This document shows, in pieces, positions 52,320 through 64,000 of a stretch of 64,000 nucleotides of DNA. The stretch spans positions 2,604,802 through 2,668,801 of the forward strand of contig UYJD01000002.1 in assembly GCA_900618795.1 (NCBI GenBank), written 5' to 3'. Numbering within the stretch: position 1 is the first letter of the stretch; the number at the start of each line of letters is the position of its first letter. The notes below the pieces were generated by a model. It saw only the letters and a list, made by a program, of their open reading frames with translations, was not told the DNA's origin and made no database searches. The position numbers and the translations under genes are program-made. The stretch is from Cyanodermella asteris. Its lineage: Eukaryota; Ascomycota; Lecanoromycetes; Ostropales; Stictidaceae.

Positions 52320-55300
52320 ATGGACTTGGACTCGCCTCTCGACACGGACGAGCTCGTCTTCCCGTGCAAAGGCTGCGGGGAGATTCTGGAGGAAGGAAAG
52401 GCCTTCGAGCTCGGTAAGGCGACTGCGCGCATATACCGGCCCACTGACTGCCTGCCCGACTGACTGACTGACTTGTATATAGCTGGACACCGATGGCATC
52501 TCGAGTGCTTCAAATGCAACACCTGCGGAACCATCCTCGACTCGGACGCTAACCTCCTCCTCCTCGGCGATGGCTCACTCATATGCAACAACTGCACGTA
52601 CAGCTGCAGTGCTTGTGGAAACAAGATACAAGACCTCGCCATCCTCACCGGCGACCAGGCCTACTGCGCAGGCTGCTTTCGATGTCGGAACTGTAAGAAA
52701 AAGATTGAGAACCTGCGATATGCGCGTACCAGTCAGGGCATGTTCTGCATGGACTGCCACGATGCGCTCATGGCAAGACGGCGGAAAAAGACTAAGAATG
52801 CCGCCCAGCGCCTGAAGCAGCAGAACAGCAACGCCATGCTGTTGGACAAGAGCCTGCCCAGCCTGCCGCCCAGCGCTGTGATGGAGCACCCATTTTCACC
52901 GGATAGCGATCGCCACTTCTCCAGTCCCAGTACGCCCACCGAACTGCCAGCCGAGCCAATACCACAGCGCAAACCGCCTTCACGATCCGTCGCTCACGAG
53001 GTATCGCACGAGATCCAAGAGCTGGACGCTAGTGGTCCGTCGCGGGATCGTGATGACAAGGGCCCGGGCGACAAGTACCCCGACGCGTTGAGCGTGCCGA
53101 GTCGTAAATCGAATCGCAACTCGACCGTCTCAGATGCCTCTGACACTGGTGATGGCTTCTTCATTCCCATGACTCTGGATCCTAGCATCGTTCCCACGCC
53201 GCCGATCTTGTCGGCAAACGACGATGGTGTCGCATCTGAAAAGGAAAATCAACCGCCAGGAGCGCTTTCGTCAGATTATTTTTCCAGGAAAGCAACCGAT
53301 TCGAGGAGGCCAACGCAAGATCTGCGGAAAGATCCACTGCAGCGATCAGACTCCCGTTCCGGCTCTCACCCCACAAGCCCTCGCGCCTCTTATAAGGAAA
53401 GTGGTCGTAAGGATAGTGAATCCAGACTGGACATTCTGGGTACTGTACAGCCACGTAGATCCGGCGAACGTGATCGCTCGCGGGATCCGTCACCGCTAAA
53501 TCCGAGAAGTGACTCGCGCGCAGATTCGGAAAAGGAGCGATTCAGACTACAAGAGGCGCCCGCATCGAAGAAGAAAGGTCCGTCTGCCAAGGAGACAATC
53601 TTTGGTGGCTCATCACAAGTCACTTCACCAAATGATGATGACGCATCGTACAGGCGTCCTTCCGCTGCCGTGACACCGCAGAGTGAAGTGCCATCCACAA
53701 ACATGCGCACCTCCAGCGATGCTAAGCGCAGCTCTGGGCAGAATCAAGTCCAGAGCTTGCCAAAGCGCGGCGATTCTCTGCAAGCTGGCAAGGCTAACTC
53801 GCATCAGACAATCGCAAGGAAAGAAGTTGGCAGCCGCACCGCCCCCAGGAGCGACAACAGAAGCGAACCATCTTCAGCACAGTTCGGACCGGGCGGCAAG
53901 CCAGATCTTGACTCGCCTTCATCAACTTACACGCCTTTGCCTGGCTTGAATGGTGGCCGCGTAATCAGCAAGCCTATGGAATCTCCGCTGTCTAAGAGCT
54001 TCATGGATGTGCCGTCGCGATCTGAGAGAAGAGCAGGCCCTACCAGCGCGGGCACAGATTCTTTCACGTCTCCCAGAGAAGCTCCCGAGAAACCAAAGCA
54101 CCAGAGAGGCAAGAGCGGCAGCATCAGCACAATACGCTCTGGCGAACCCACCGACACATCCCCCAACAACACGCGAGTTCAAGCAAGCGATGTCTCGAGC
54201 ACAGATGAAAGAGGCGGAGACGGGGAGGAAGGGCACTCATTCCTCAAGCGCGTTTCCAACAGTGTCCGTCATGCCAGGAGCCATAGCGACAGAACAATTG
54301 CCAGGAATTCCAGAGACAAAAAGGGGCTTTGGCCTCAGACCCCTAACGGAGCGTCTGCCACTGCCGATCTTCTTGGCTTGAGCCCGTCCATCGGCTCGCC
54401 TGACTCTTCGACGGGCGTCGACTGGTATAGGAGTGCTCTTAGAAAAGCACAACAAGATCTTACCGAGCGGGATGAGGAGATTCAGAAACTCAAGGATGCC
54501 ATGAACGGGAAGACGACGATCAAGCAGATGAACACTGAACTTAGGGAGAAGCGTTCTACAATGGTCGTCCTGGATACCCAAAAGGAAATTGTGGTGAGAG
54601 AACTCGAGGTGCTTACGGATCACATCGCAGCCTCGAAGAAGAACGGCGAATCCTTGGACACATCCAAGCTTTCAGATGTCGTATTACGGGACTTTGCCGA
54701 CTCTTTGCAACGCCTTAAGGATTCTTTCGCACCCCAGATCGAGGAGCTCCTGGAGAAGAGGACCAATATCGAGCAGGAGACTCGCGAACTCGCCGTTAAG
54801 CGGGATCGTGTCATGACCGAGTTTGAGACTCTCTCCATCAAGAACGCCCAGTTGACAGAGATGAACAACAGCATCATCCAGAACAATGTGGCACTCCAGA
54901 ATGCTCAACAGCCGAACCAAGGACTCGGCATTTACCAAGCACAAGACAGCCGTGCGACCTCGGTCGGAGGCAGTACCATGCGGAACGACTCTCATATCAG
55001 TGGGGCGACCATTGTCAATGAACTGAACCACGAAGAACCGATAGTGATGGCACCAAAGGTTGTCGACGTTCGCAAGGGCCAGGTCAAGAAGTTCAACTGG
55101 AAGAAGGGTGGCATAGTCGCAAAGACAGTTGGAAAGGGCCTCAAAGATGCATTCTCTTCCGATCGAAACCAACAAATACCCATGGATGGAATCTCACAAA
55201 ATCTCGAAGGCACACCTTATGGATCGGTACAGTCTGGGTCTTATCCTTCCACGACATTGCCGAAGGACCACCGGATCGGTGACCTCCAAACGGACAGAGC

Positions 55301-56066
55301 TGCCACTTTCGGATTATTCAATCAACAAAAGGGCCGGGCCCCGACACCACAGCAAGGGCGTACTACACCGCTGCAAGGTGGTGTGGGCGCTCCTCCTCAA
55401 GAACATGCCAGCGTACTGTATGGGTCTGATCTTCAAGCACGGGCTGATTTCGAGGGCGTCTCGATACCCGGTGTAATCGTCCGTTGTATACAGGAAGTAC
55501 AATCCCGGGGTATGGATGTTGAAGGTATCTATCGTAAATCCGGGGGAAGTGGCCAAATCCAAGAAGTTAAGGACGGGTTTACGCGCGACAACAACTACGA
55601 CATTTCCGACAACGACCTAGACATCCATGCGGTGACATCTGCCCTGAAGCAATATTTCAGGAAGCTACCGAATCCCTTGATCACTTTCGAAGTCTATGAC
55701 AAGCTGCTCGCCACCGCTCCTGGCGCACCCGTCCAGCCTACAATGGGCGGGGGCATGAAAGGAGGTGAGAATGGCGGCGGAGCTGAAAAGTACACAAAGG
55801 AAGACCGAATCGAGAGGACCAAGGCTGCCATCGCCGACCTGCCGAAGGCTCACCGAGCGACTTTGGAGTTCTTGATCTGGCATCTTGACAAGGTTGTCAA
55901 GCTGGAAAAGGTCAACCTGATGACGAGCCTGAATTGCGCGGTGGTCTTTGCGCCAACCATCATGCGTCCGTTGGATATTGTCCGCGAGATGACAGATACC
56001 GCCAGCAAGACTGATGTCGTTCGGTTCTTGATCCAGCATTGCGAGAGCATCTTTCTGACGGGCTGA
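52320..56066 (+). CDS. LIM-domain Rho GTPase-activating protein (Rga-like)
   Basis: Two exons, 52320-52413 and 52483-56066, encode 1225 residues. The 69-nt intron splits the first LIM domain and contains a GACT tetranucleotide run before its TATATAG acceptor. Two LIM zinc-binding domains lie at residues about 16-70 (CKGC start) and 71-135 (CSACGNK start, CMDCHD end). About 140-670 is a Ser/Pro-rich, phosphorylatable linker. About 677-834 is a coiled coil. RhoGAP domain at about 1017-1220 has the arginine finger in GIYRKSG (near 1047), the KQYFRKLPNPLI helix and the CAVVFAPTIMRP end. Two LIM domains and a distant C-terminal GAP match the Rga1/Rga2 type rather than three-LIM Lrg1. These inactivate Cdc42 or related GTPases at sites of polarised growth and septation. 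Which GTPase is an inference. Confidence 0.93.
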
Positions 56067-56988
56067 GCAAAGGAGACGGACGTGCCAGCAGTCACGAAGT
56101 CTTGTTGAATTAGATTGGGGCGGAAAAAATTCGCCGACTATTGGCTACGGCTGACTCATGTTACGATATTATAGCCGTGTGCTGCAAGCAAGTGCTTTTT
56201 GCTGAGGACGATACCGGCAGCGTCACCAATTTCTGCAAGTGTGTCTTTTTCGCAAGCGCAGCCATGGGTATTCTACTAATCAGGGGAAGACTTCTGAGAT
56301 GAACGATGCCGGGAAACCCAGGGCATTTCGTCTTTGTTTTTGTGCGTTCATAGCGAGTGCCGGCTTTGTTTCCATAGGCGCGTACCAGAGATATCATAGC
56401 CTCGAGTAGCGATGCTGTTTCTTGAATCAAGATTGAAGAGTGAACAGCCGATATAAAATGAGCACGTCAGGCCTCTTCATCGTGATCCAAACTACCTGAA
56501 TTGCATTTCAGCATCCACGTATGATGCCGATGTCGCAGTGTAATCGCGTGTTGTTGTCCTCAGCACTAGGTGCTCATCCGCTATCTGCTACATTTAGTCT
56601 CTTTGCAAGGGTCGTGAACTTGTTGTCTTGCGTCAAATCCAGTAAGCCCCGCGGAGTTGTCACGCCATTGCATCCCACTCGAACTCCACCGCCTTCATAA
56701 CCTACTCGGAGTCCGAGAATCAGATTTGACTCATACAAGATCTCACCACAACCCACAAGACCATTCCAAACAGCACGTCCCTAGAAGTGCTCTCTGACGC
56801 CCAGATAAACAACTCTTCAATTTCCGCATAGCCGTCCATCTTGTTTCAAAAGAAAAGAAAAGCCCCACAAATAATTGCAACCTCCACCCCCAGGAAAGAA
56901 AAGAAACCTTGCAGACTTGCCCTGCCCTGCCTTACCCTGTCCTCTTTCTAAATCTTGCCGTCCAAAGGGGAAAAAAAAAGAAAAAAGA
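56067..56988. other. Intergenic; purine-rich leader of the DUF1348 gene
   Basis: No supported gene. From about 56,846 to 56,988 there are repeated AAAGAAAAG tracts, ending in a near-continuous A/G run right before the ATG at 56989. An A-rich leader of this kind usually accompanies efficient translation. Confidence 0.5.
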
Positions 56989-57474
56989 ATGGCCAACATC
57001 GTCCCCCCCTTCACCGCCGAATCCGCCCACGCCAAAGTCAAAGCCGCCCAAACCCTCTGGAACAGCCGGGATCCCTCGAAGATCTACCGGGCCTACACGC
57101 CGGACAGCATCTGGCGGAACCGGTCCACCTTCTTCCGGGGCCACGACGCCATCGTCGGGTTCCTGACCGCCAAGTGGGCGCGCGAGCGGGACTACGTCTT
57201 GCGCAAGGAGCTGTTTGCGTTTGCGGAGGATAGGATTGCGGTGCAGTTTTGGTACGAGTATTGGGATGCGGAGGAGAGTGAGGCCCAAGGAAAGGGAGAG
57301 GGGAAGAAGGTTTGGAAGAGGTGTTATGGGTTGGAGGATTGGACTTTTGATGCACAGGGGAAAATGAGGAAGAGGATGATGAGTGGGAATGATGTGGTGA
57401 TTGAGGAGGGGGAGAGGTGGTTTCGGGAAGGGGTTGATGTTGATGGGGTGGAGATTGGTGAGGCGCATTGGTGA
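56989..57474 (+). CDS. DUF1348 / SnoaL-like (NTF2-fold) protein
   Basis: Single exon, 161 residues, close to the usual length for the family. The conserved pattern is visible throughout: VKAAQTLWNSRDPSKIYRAY, then DSIWRNRSTFFRGHDAIVGF, FLTAKWARERDYVLRKELFA, FAEDRIAVQFWYEYWD and a C-terminal RCYGLEDWTFDAQGKMRKRM. The fold is a cone-shaped NTF2-like alpha+beta barrel, which often holds a small hydrophobic ligand; no enzyme activity is established for DUF1348. Third codon positions shift from C-rich to G-rich midway. It converges on TRAPPC11 with 150 bp between stops. Confidence 0.9.
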   Translation: MANIVPPFTAESAHAKVKAAQTLWNSRDPSKIYRAYTPDSIWRNRSTFFRGHDAIVGFLTAKWARERDYVLRKELFAFAEDRIAVQFWYEYWDAEESEAQGKGEGKKVWKRCYGLEDWTFDAQGKMRKRMMSGNDVVIEEGERWFREGVDVDGVEIGEAHW

Positions 57475-57624
57475 ATGATGGTGGTGCTTTAGTTCTCAGA
57501 TGATCTATTTAATGTGTGCTGGGTGTGTAATCAACTGGTCCACGTTTTGTCATCACTTCATATGTTGCCCACATTGATGCTTCATCATCCAATCCCCCAT
57601 TCTACTCTATCACTTCCACTTGCA

Positions 57625-60600
57625 CTATCGCTTTGCCTCGTCCATCTTCTTTTTGCCCGGCACCCATACCAAGCATGTACCCTTCTCCATCCTGATACCC
57701 TCCGCCGCATTTACCCTCAAAGTCTCCTTGAATCCCAGATCATTAACCTTGACAACAGGCGCGATCCAAGCATCCTGCACCAAAGGCAACAACGTGAACT
57801 TGACAGCCGCACGACTGAACGGCGTCAATTGCAAGCTCATAGCCTTCGGTCCAGCGAACGCAAATTGATCGCTTGCCTCCATCGTGACCCCGAACGTCAG
57901 TATAAAGTCCGACGGGTTCTCCAGCATATAGGCCATATGAACGACCGGTGTCGGTGGTGATGTTCCGGAGAGCGAAGACACGCGAGCGGAAGCGAGGGCA
58001 CGTGGCTTTGCAAAGTCGAAGGCGATGGGTGGAGCGGGGATGACTGTGATGGTGGCAGGGTGATCGGTTGACTGAGCGGATTTGCGTCGCCAGGTGATAG
58101 CTAGCGAAAGCGGAACGAGCGCTTGGGATCTATCGTCGAGATCGTGTTTCTGGGCATTGATGCAGAACTTCCGGTCGAGTGCCCCATTCGGCTGTACGTC
58201 AACTGTGGACTCTGCGTCTGCGGCTTCGATGGTGCAGACGACACTGGAGTCACCCTCTCCGTCCTGCCGTAGCTCGACGTGGTCGACAGCGACAACCTCT
58301 TTGGTGAAACTGACAAGCTTCGCGACAACGAAGGAACGCTGTGTAATGCCTGCGGGTCCAGAGCCTTTGGGTAGCTCAAAATACGATGGCCATTGAGCGG
58401 GATGAATTCCGAGTGAGGATTCGTAGTTGGCTTCGAAGGGCCTCGCAAAGACGAGAGTTTGCCTAGCGGACTTGGTGATGATGGTGTTTGGCTTGCTAGC
58501 TAGTGTGTAAACGGCTTCCACATCCACAACCACATCGGTCATCTCTGCAAGCCGTTCAATGGAGAAAACAACATTGTGAGTAGCAGCAGCCTCCATAGTG
58601 CCGAGGTCTCTTTGCGGGAGCACAACGCCCGTTTCGCCTACCAGGACGCTGCTCCCACGTTTGGTGTCGATCCAGTGGATTGCGGCGGCAAGATTGGGAT
58701 TGAGCAGATGCACTTTGAGTCGAACGTCGGCCTGCTCTGATTCTGCATTGATTGTCTTGATCGTCACAGTGGCCTTCTCGTCAGTATAGTAGACCTGCTG
58801 ATGGTCTGGGAAAGCGACATCAAGTTTCGGTGGCCTTGGCTTGACATCAATGTTGCGATAACGGTCGAAGTACAACGGATGCCGTGAGAAGCGTCCGCCA
58901 TCCTCAGGGATCCACCAGTGAAGTGGACGACGTGTGGGCTCCGCGAGCGTTTGCGATATCTTGAGACTGAAGTCATCGTGGTTCACAGCGCTGAGAATCG
59001 AGGTGACAGCCAGAGGCTGCGCTTCTGTAGGCACAATGCTGAACTGGTATGCATTTTTGCGATTCGGATCAAGCCTGAGGTCGGCTTTGCCTAGCCACGG
59101 TACATCTGCTGTGCCAGCCTGGAGTTCGACCTTCTGAAAAAGCTTCGGCCTGCGTGGATCTGTGCCTGAGAGCGATACTGTGCCCGGGTCGTGCTGTAAT
59201 CTGACTTTCGGTATGCTGCTGCCGGTGAACTCGACATCCACGTGCGCGAGGGTCAAAATTCCCGCCTTCGCATGGAAGTGGGATTTCAAGATCAGTTGAC
59301 ATTGGAGAGCCTCGCCAACGCAAGCGTTAAAGTCGCCAAATGTGAAGGAAGCAGCGATGACTGGGACGCCAGCGTTCGTTTCTATCGCCAGATCAGGCTT
59401 CATTGGAAGGTCGAGAGCCCTGATTGGGCCCGACAGCTCCGGACGCTGTTCGGCTGTGAGAGACAGCCAAGAGCTCTGGAGCTGCCAATTGGCGAGCAAC
59501 AGCAGTTTGTCGTCTTTCAAATGCGTCGCAACTTCGGAAGTAAGTGTTAAAACATCCTGCCAGAGTTGCCACCATCTGTCTCTGACATAGCTTGAGGTTT
59601 CAATGATGGGCCCGAGCAACGAGGCTGCTTCTTCCCATTCGCCACGGTCTGCGAACTCTCTGATATTGTACAATTTGAGCCTCTCTGCTTTTCGCTCCTC
59701 TTGCCTCTCTTCTGTAGCTTCAATAGCTTTGCCAAAAGCATCGATAATGATTGTGCTGTGAACTCCTGTTTTGGCGATGCTCTGCGAATATTCCAGATGA
59801 GGATCCGCTACCATATAGTTGTCATAAAGATGAGATCTACTCGCTAGCGAAGAAGCTGGCGATTCTCCTGGAGGTCTTCGGTTTTCGACAGGCATCGATT
59901 GTGCGAGAGTGCGCCGAGATTGTGATCGCTGGGCTGATCTAGCATACCAGTAGCCTGGATGGTGTAGATGATCCCATGGCGATACCGAGGCTTCCTTTGT
60001 AGGATTCAGTGTGCGCTCCGCAGGAGCAAATATGTTCGGTATCACACCTGGCACTTCTCGTGCTGGCTTTGGTACCTGAAAATACGGGATTTCGACTCGT
60101 TCTATCAGCTGCGCCATGACTCTAGACCAAGTAGCCTCCCAAGCCTGCCATGCGTAGGTGTTTGACCCTTTGCCTTTCTTGTCGATAATTTCCTGCATCC
60201 GATACTTGTGATTGCTCCAAGACTGAGCCGCGGCGGTCGTTTGGTTAGTCCATAACAAACAACGTAGGATTCTGATTGCAAGGACGTCTGCAAGCATGCG
60301 AGCCTCGTTGAATCGCGGTGACCAGTTTGAGGTGCCTTCAAAGACATCTCCGTCCATTAGGTCTTCGTATGCCTGTTCATAATTCCGTTCTGCAGCGCCC
60401 ATTTCGCCGCGAAATTCTGCAAATACGCCCAGCTTGACCTCGTATCGGACATTCCATCCGCGTGCAGATAGTGTCTGCGATGTTCCGGAGGACGGAGGTA
60501 CGGTTGGCTGCGGTATGCTTCCACGGTTCTTCTTTCTTCGTGCGTGCTTTGATAAATCCCGGTAGTATTCTATGCAAGCTGGGTGAATGTTGGAGAGCAA

Positions 60601-61413
60601 AGACCCGGCAAATGCGCGAGTCTCATCCACTGACAATCCTCCAGGCATGTAGAGTAAGGTTTCGGTATCCAAGTCTGTCGAGCGTCGAATATTGCCGAGT
60701 CTTTCCACGACGGTGGAAACAGGCGCTGCTTCTTCACAGACTAGCACAACAACAATGCGACTGGCGTACTTGGTCTCTGCTTTCCTGTCTCTAAGCTGGT
60801 TGATCTGTGATTTCAATGCGTTGTCCTCCAGTGTACTTCGTGAGGGATCAACCGTAAAGCTAAAGAAGCAGATGATGGCAGATGGAACCAAGGTCTGGTG
60901 CTTGGAGGCCCACAAGGGTGAAAGAATGCCATCAGGATATAAATTCGAAGATGGGGTCAGTGGTGATATCGGAGAGTGCAATATAAGTTGCCAGCTCGAC
61001 GGCAGATCGTCGAGTTCCGATTGAGCTGGTGGCGGTGCTTTGTGGGGTGGAAATGTCAAGGTCTACATTTGTGATTGTCAGCACAACCGACACAAGGCCA
61101 TGCCACTCGACCCTTTTCTACTTACTCGACCGACGTTACGATACGTAAAGCTCATTGATCCCATTTCGCCTGGTCCAGGTCTGCTGTTCCACGGAGCGTT
61201 CCTAGCGTCGAGGTCGCGAAAAGCCTGACGAAGAGCATCTGCCGCGGGCCCCTCGACTGGCGCAAGATCGGAGGTGAAGGAATGTCCATTCTCGTGGAAT
61301 CCTGGAAATCGATCCTCATCGTCAGCTCCTTGAGATTCTGATGGCGTCTCGAGACCAAACAATGTCACCAGTGGGACGTTGTGAGCGACATAGTGGTGTG
61401 GGTAGGAATCCAT
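57625..61413 (-). CDS. TRAPP complex subunit TRAPPC11 (foie gras / gryzun)
   Basis: Two exons, 61413-61126 and 61062-57625, encode 1241 residues; the 63-nt intron has GTAAGT, GCTGAC and TGTAG signals. Splicing joins SFTYRNVGR to TLTFPPHKAPPP. The N-terminus (MDSYPHHYVAHNVPLVTLFG) is typical of the family. Residues about 290-560 match the foie gras domain, with RYEVKLGVFAEFRGEMGAAE and ARMLADVLAIRILRCLL helices. About 650-1240 match the gryzun region of beta-sandwich modules, ending in GIRMEKGTCLVWVPGKKKMD. In fungi with a TRAPPIII-like complex this subunit acts in ER-to-Golgi traffic and autophagy through a Rab1/Ypt1 exchange factor; budding yeast lacks a clear orthologue. It is head-to-head with the UBTD-like gene. 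Confidence 0.93.
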
Positions 61414-62269
61414 GACGGCCGTCTGCGTAGGAAGGTCGTCATCAAAGTAAGGATGGTTGAAATGGCCGTGAGTATCAAGAAGTCTTTGCAGAGATGAGCA
61501 CAGCAGATATTGCCTAGTGCATGTTGATACAATATGAATGACTTTCGTAGTGGCACGCGGGCCAGTATCAGGTCCGCTTTCAGGGCGATCTGCCAGCGAA
61601 TAGTGACATGCAACGCCAGAGAGCCTATGGATCGTCCTAAGTTGGGTCGATCTGAAGAGGGCTACTTGAGAGGTTTGCAATTGGCTTTATGATATTTCGT
61701 ACGCTCATGTCAACACAGGTGCGTTGTTGTGCAGAACTCTACGCTAGGCTTGTGGTATCTACTGGACAGCCAAGAGGTGCATTCAGCAGGGATAAGCGTT
61801 TCCACCGCAGCCCACAAAGCTGAAACAAGCTCTGCACAAGACACACGGACCAGTACGTCGATCGATCATGTCTCAGGAACTCTCATCCAGCCCCAGACAT
61901 GGACCACATTCGCAGACACGAGCTGCATATCTAGCCTGCTCACAATGGTGGCGGCCCGTCGCGGCCACGGTCTGGCCAGCACAGGATCAAGTGTCGAGGT
62001 GGAACTCGGCTGATGTGCCGCTGCCGCGAAAAGGAGACGAAATACTCTGATCACTTGCACGCTGCCGGCTTCTGCCACCAGCCCGCCATCATGCAAAGCC
62101 ACCTTCTCGCCCCCCGGCGCATCTGACCACTCTCGTTGAAGCTCACTGAAGCCATATCTGCCATCTCTTTGCTCTGACTGCAGCCTCTCCTTCTCTCGTT
62201 TGTCTTCCCTACCTGTTGATCATCCCGAACGTGTCTTCGCGAGTGTACTGACTTGGCATATCGTACCCA
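61414..62269. promoter_or_regulatory. Shared upstream region of TRAPPC11 (-) and UBTD-like (+)
   Basis: An 856-bp divergent spacer. No coding frame with a domain is seen; the right third is CT-rich, as expected next to the plus-strand start. Confidence 0.5.
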
Positions 62270-63179
62270 ATGGTAAGACTCCATCGAGTCTACATAGGCT
62301 TACGCCTTGTCCCACCTCGGACTGGACTGACCTCTGAGCTAGGGTTGCTGTACGTCACGCCCTGGTGGCGAGGACAACGAGCAACAGCTTGTCGCACTCC
62401 CCACCAGCTACACGGCTGCTTCATCTCACGGCCAGAATCAGTCGTACCTCGCGAATCCTAATCGCCCCGCCTCATCATCCCACTCCGTCGCCACCTCTAC
62501 GGGGACACGCCCGCCAGTGCCACTCGACCAGCATTTCAACGCGCCTTTGCGACCACATGTATGGCAGGCAAAGCCCAGAAAGCCGTGGAAAAGATCGCAA
62601 TGGGTGAAGAAGCGCGAGGAGTTCTTCGACACACGAGTCACAAATCGAGCTGAGATCTGGGCATGTCTGAAGACTGTGGTCGAATTGCTGGATCAAGCAC
62701 AAGTCGAAACAGCGCAAGGCATTTTGGATGCGAGCGAGATCACACTACCTACTGGAGATCTGGTGGATGGAGCCTACGACAAGTTTGGCAACCTATACCA
62801 GCTTCCACCCTTTGCCATTTCTGCGCCGACGAATCTGTTGGAAGACCACGATGCGAAGGCTGTGAAAGAGGAGGTAGATACCAGTGCGATCACGGATTCG
62901 GGGACGACGGAAGCTATAATATCTCAGAAGGGCAAGAAAGCTGCAGCCGACACCGTCGAGGTCAAGGCAAGATTGAGCGACCGAGGTCGGGATGTGATTG
63001 TGACAGTGGGCAAAGATGACACAACGAAATCACTCATATCTGCCGTCGCTGTTAGCGCAGGATTGCCACAAGACAAGGTACGAATCGCATACATGGGCAA
63101 AGTGCTCAAGCCAAACAAGGGCTTCGTGGCTCAGGGCTGGCAGTCAGGGCACGTTGTCAATGCATTGGTCGCTCCGTGA
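62270..63179 (+). CDS. Ubiquitin-domain protein, UBTD1/2-like, with ATG-only first exon
   Basis: Exon 1 contributes only the ATG (62270-62272); the intron is 62273-62342 (GTAAGA donor, GGACTGAC branch, GCTAG acceptor) and exon 2 is 62343-63179. The product is 279 residues starting MGCCTSRP, so the splice creates a Gly-2/Cys-3/Cys-4 terminus suited to N-myristoylation and palmitoylation. About residues 60-165 match the N-terminal UBD domain of DC-UbP/UBTD proteins (RPHVWQAKPRKPWKRSQWVK, then REEFFDTRV and AQGILDASEITLPTGDL), and about 205-277 are ubiquitin-like (VEVKARLSDRG to KVRIAYMGKVL). Family members bind ubiquitin-conjugating and deubiquitinating enzymes. Membrane attachment is inferred from the terminus. 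The next in-frame Met is far downstream, supporting the spliced start. Confidence 0.88.
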
Positions 63180-64000
63180 GCCAATTTAGTTGTGCACGGG
63201 CCGTGTAAGAATATCGGGGAAGTCCATAATTGACGGATGTGGAACGTATCTACTGCATCACTGGAGGCGTTTTTGGCGTGCGCTTGGAGCTTGGGTCACG
63301 GACAAATCATGCGACAGCACGATGGAAAGGTGTTCCGGCATCACACTGTTATATGACTTTCTTTTACCGACGGGGGCGGTACGTCGGCGCTCTTTGCAGC
63401 TAGTAGCTAGCTCAAAGGAGGCACATTGAAGGAAGAAGAATTGCTATTCAAGTTCACGGTCTATCAATCTTCCAATAACGTCTCTCAGCAGCCTCAATGA
63501 ATCTTTTTTGGCGCATAACGTTCCGGCAGAGTGTCATTTTCTGCAATCGATTCTTACAAGGTGTTACAATTATATGACTGAGATGAATGTTGCAGTGGAG
63601 TGCATGAATCCAACCTCCTTTCTTCAAACATGCTTTGTTTTATGCACAACAAGACCCTTTCGTGAGTCTACTGCGGACCTTGGCGACATATCATTCCCTG
63701 AAGATGCTTTGAAAAGCTTCTTACCCTTGGCCGTTGAACGGAACGCTGTCCAGTGAAAGCCCGCGGGGCCTTCTACTATGCGAAGCCCACGATCAAATCT
63801 AGCGCGATCTCTGATACCAACTCGAAACAATCAAAGTGGATCGGACTAGCACAATATCCAGGTAACAGAGGTTCAGCATGCATACAGATGAAGCCAACAC
63901 AGGTTGTAATCAGCGAATAGTCTGCAAGCAGGAGAAGCGACGGAGGAAGAGAGTCTAGCGTGAGGTCAAAAGCATGGTGGGCAGGGATACTGTAGCTGAT
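63180..64000. other. 3' flank, no supported gene
   Basis: Short frames only (for example plus 63508-63756), without domains or splice signals. Confidence 0.5.

Noticed and set aside
57038-57468. Minus-strand frames antisense to the DUF1348 gene
   Set aside because: No domain, while the plus-strand protein matches a known family over its full length.

Overview
This 64 kb window is nuclear DNA from a filamentous ascomycete (Pezizomycotina). The evidence is short introns (47-110 nt) with GTRNGT-type donors, CTGAC/CTAAC-like branch sites and pyrimidine-AG acceptors, monocistronic genes on both strands, and a fungal gene set: TRP/Flc-like membrane protein, ART-type arrestin, Zn2Cys6 regulator, tricalbin, LIM-RhoGAP, Met8 and TRAPPC11. 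The predicted proteins look like those of Dothideomycetes, perhaps the Capnodiales/Mycosphaerellales side; that placement is inference. There are no operons, CRISPR arrays or prokaryotic features, and I recognised no tRNA or rRNA gene.

Layout, left to right. 0.5-4.1 kb: TRP-like/Flc membrane protein (+). 5.5-7.4 kb: three-exon alpha-arrestin with a PPxY motif (+). 8.2-10.4 kb: unrecognised protein with a Cys-rich N-terminus, a PPPY motif and four imperfect ~39-residue repeats (-). 10.4-11.9 kb: TpA-rich, RIP-like block and a 146-base assembly gap. 11.9-15.5 kb: secreted Ser/Thr-rich protein whose long reading frame is broken by one in-frame TGA inside a duplicated domain (-). 16.2-17.5 kb: F-box protein (+). 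17.6-18.5 kb: tentative small membrane protein (+). 19.5-21.8 kb: Zn2Cys6 transcription factor (-). 21.8-25.4 kb: no reliable gene. 25.5-30.1 kb: tricalbin (+). 31.1-33.2 kb: acidic, disordered unknown (+). 33.9-36.0 kb: concentrative nucleoside transporter (-). 38.1-39.6 kb: FAD monooxygenase with a nonsense codon and a frameshift (+). 40.4-40.7 kb: small hypothetical ORF (-). 40.8-41.9 kb: signal-peptide-bearing Hsp70/actin-like-fold protein (-). 42.2-42.7 kb: second RIP-like block. 43.5-44.2 kb: NmrA-like Rossmann protein (+), convergent with MET8 (-, 44.4-45.3 kb). 45.3-52.3 kb: gene-poor, holding one small beta-rich ORF (+) and a decayed flavin-containing monooxygenase (-). 52.3-56.1 kb: LIM-RhoGAP (+). 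57.0-57.5 kb: DUF1348 protein (+). 57.6-61.4 kb: TRAPPC11 (-). 62.3-63.2 kb: UBTD-like ubiquitin-domain protein whose first coding exon is only the ATG (+).

The genes do not form a pathway or a secondary-metabolite cluster. Several conserved genes serve membrane trafficking or cell polarity (arrestin, tricalbin, LIM-RhoGAP, TRAPPC11), but they are scattered singletons. The accessory parts (8-15 kb, 36-43 kb, 45-52 kb) hold the decayed monooxygenases, RIP-like tracts, repeat-bearing proteins and the interrupted cell-surface gene. I did not find a convincing new multi-gene system. The best leads are the in-frame TGA between two copies of a secreted-protein domain, the Cys-rich/PPPY/repeat protein, the two broken flavin monooxygenases, and the ATG-only exon. 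All exon borders were placed by eye from splice signals and frame continuity, without transcript data.
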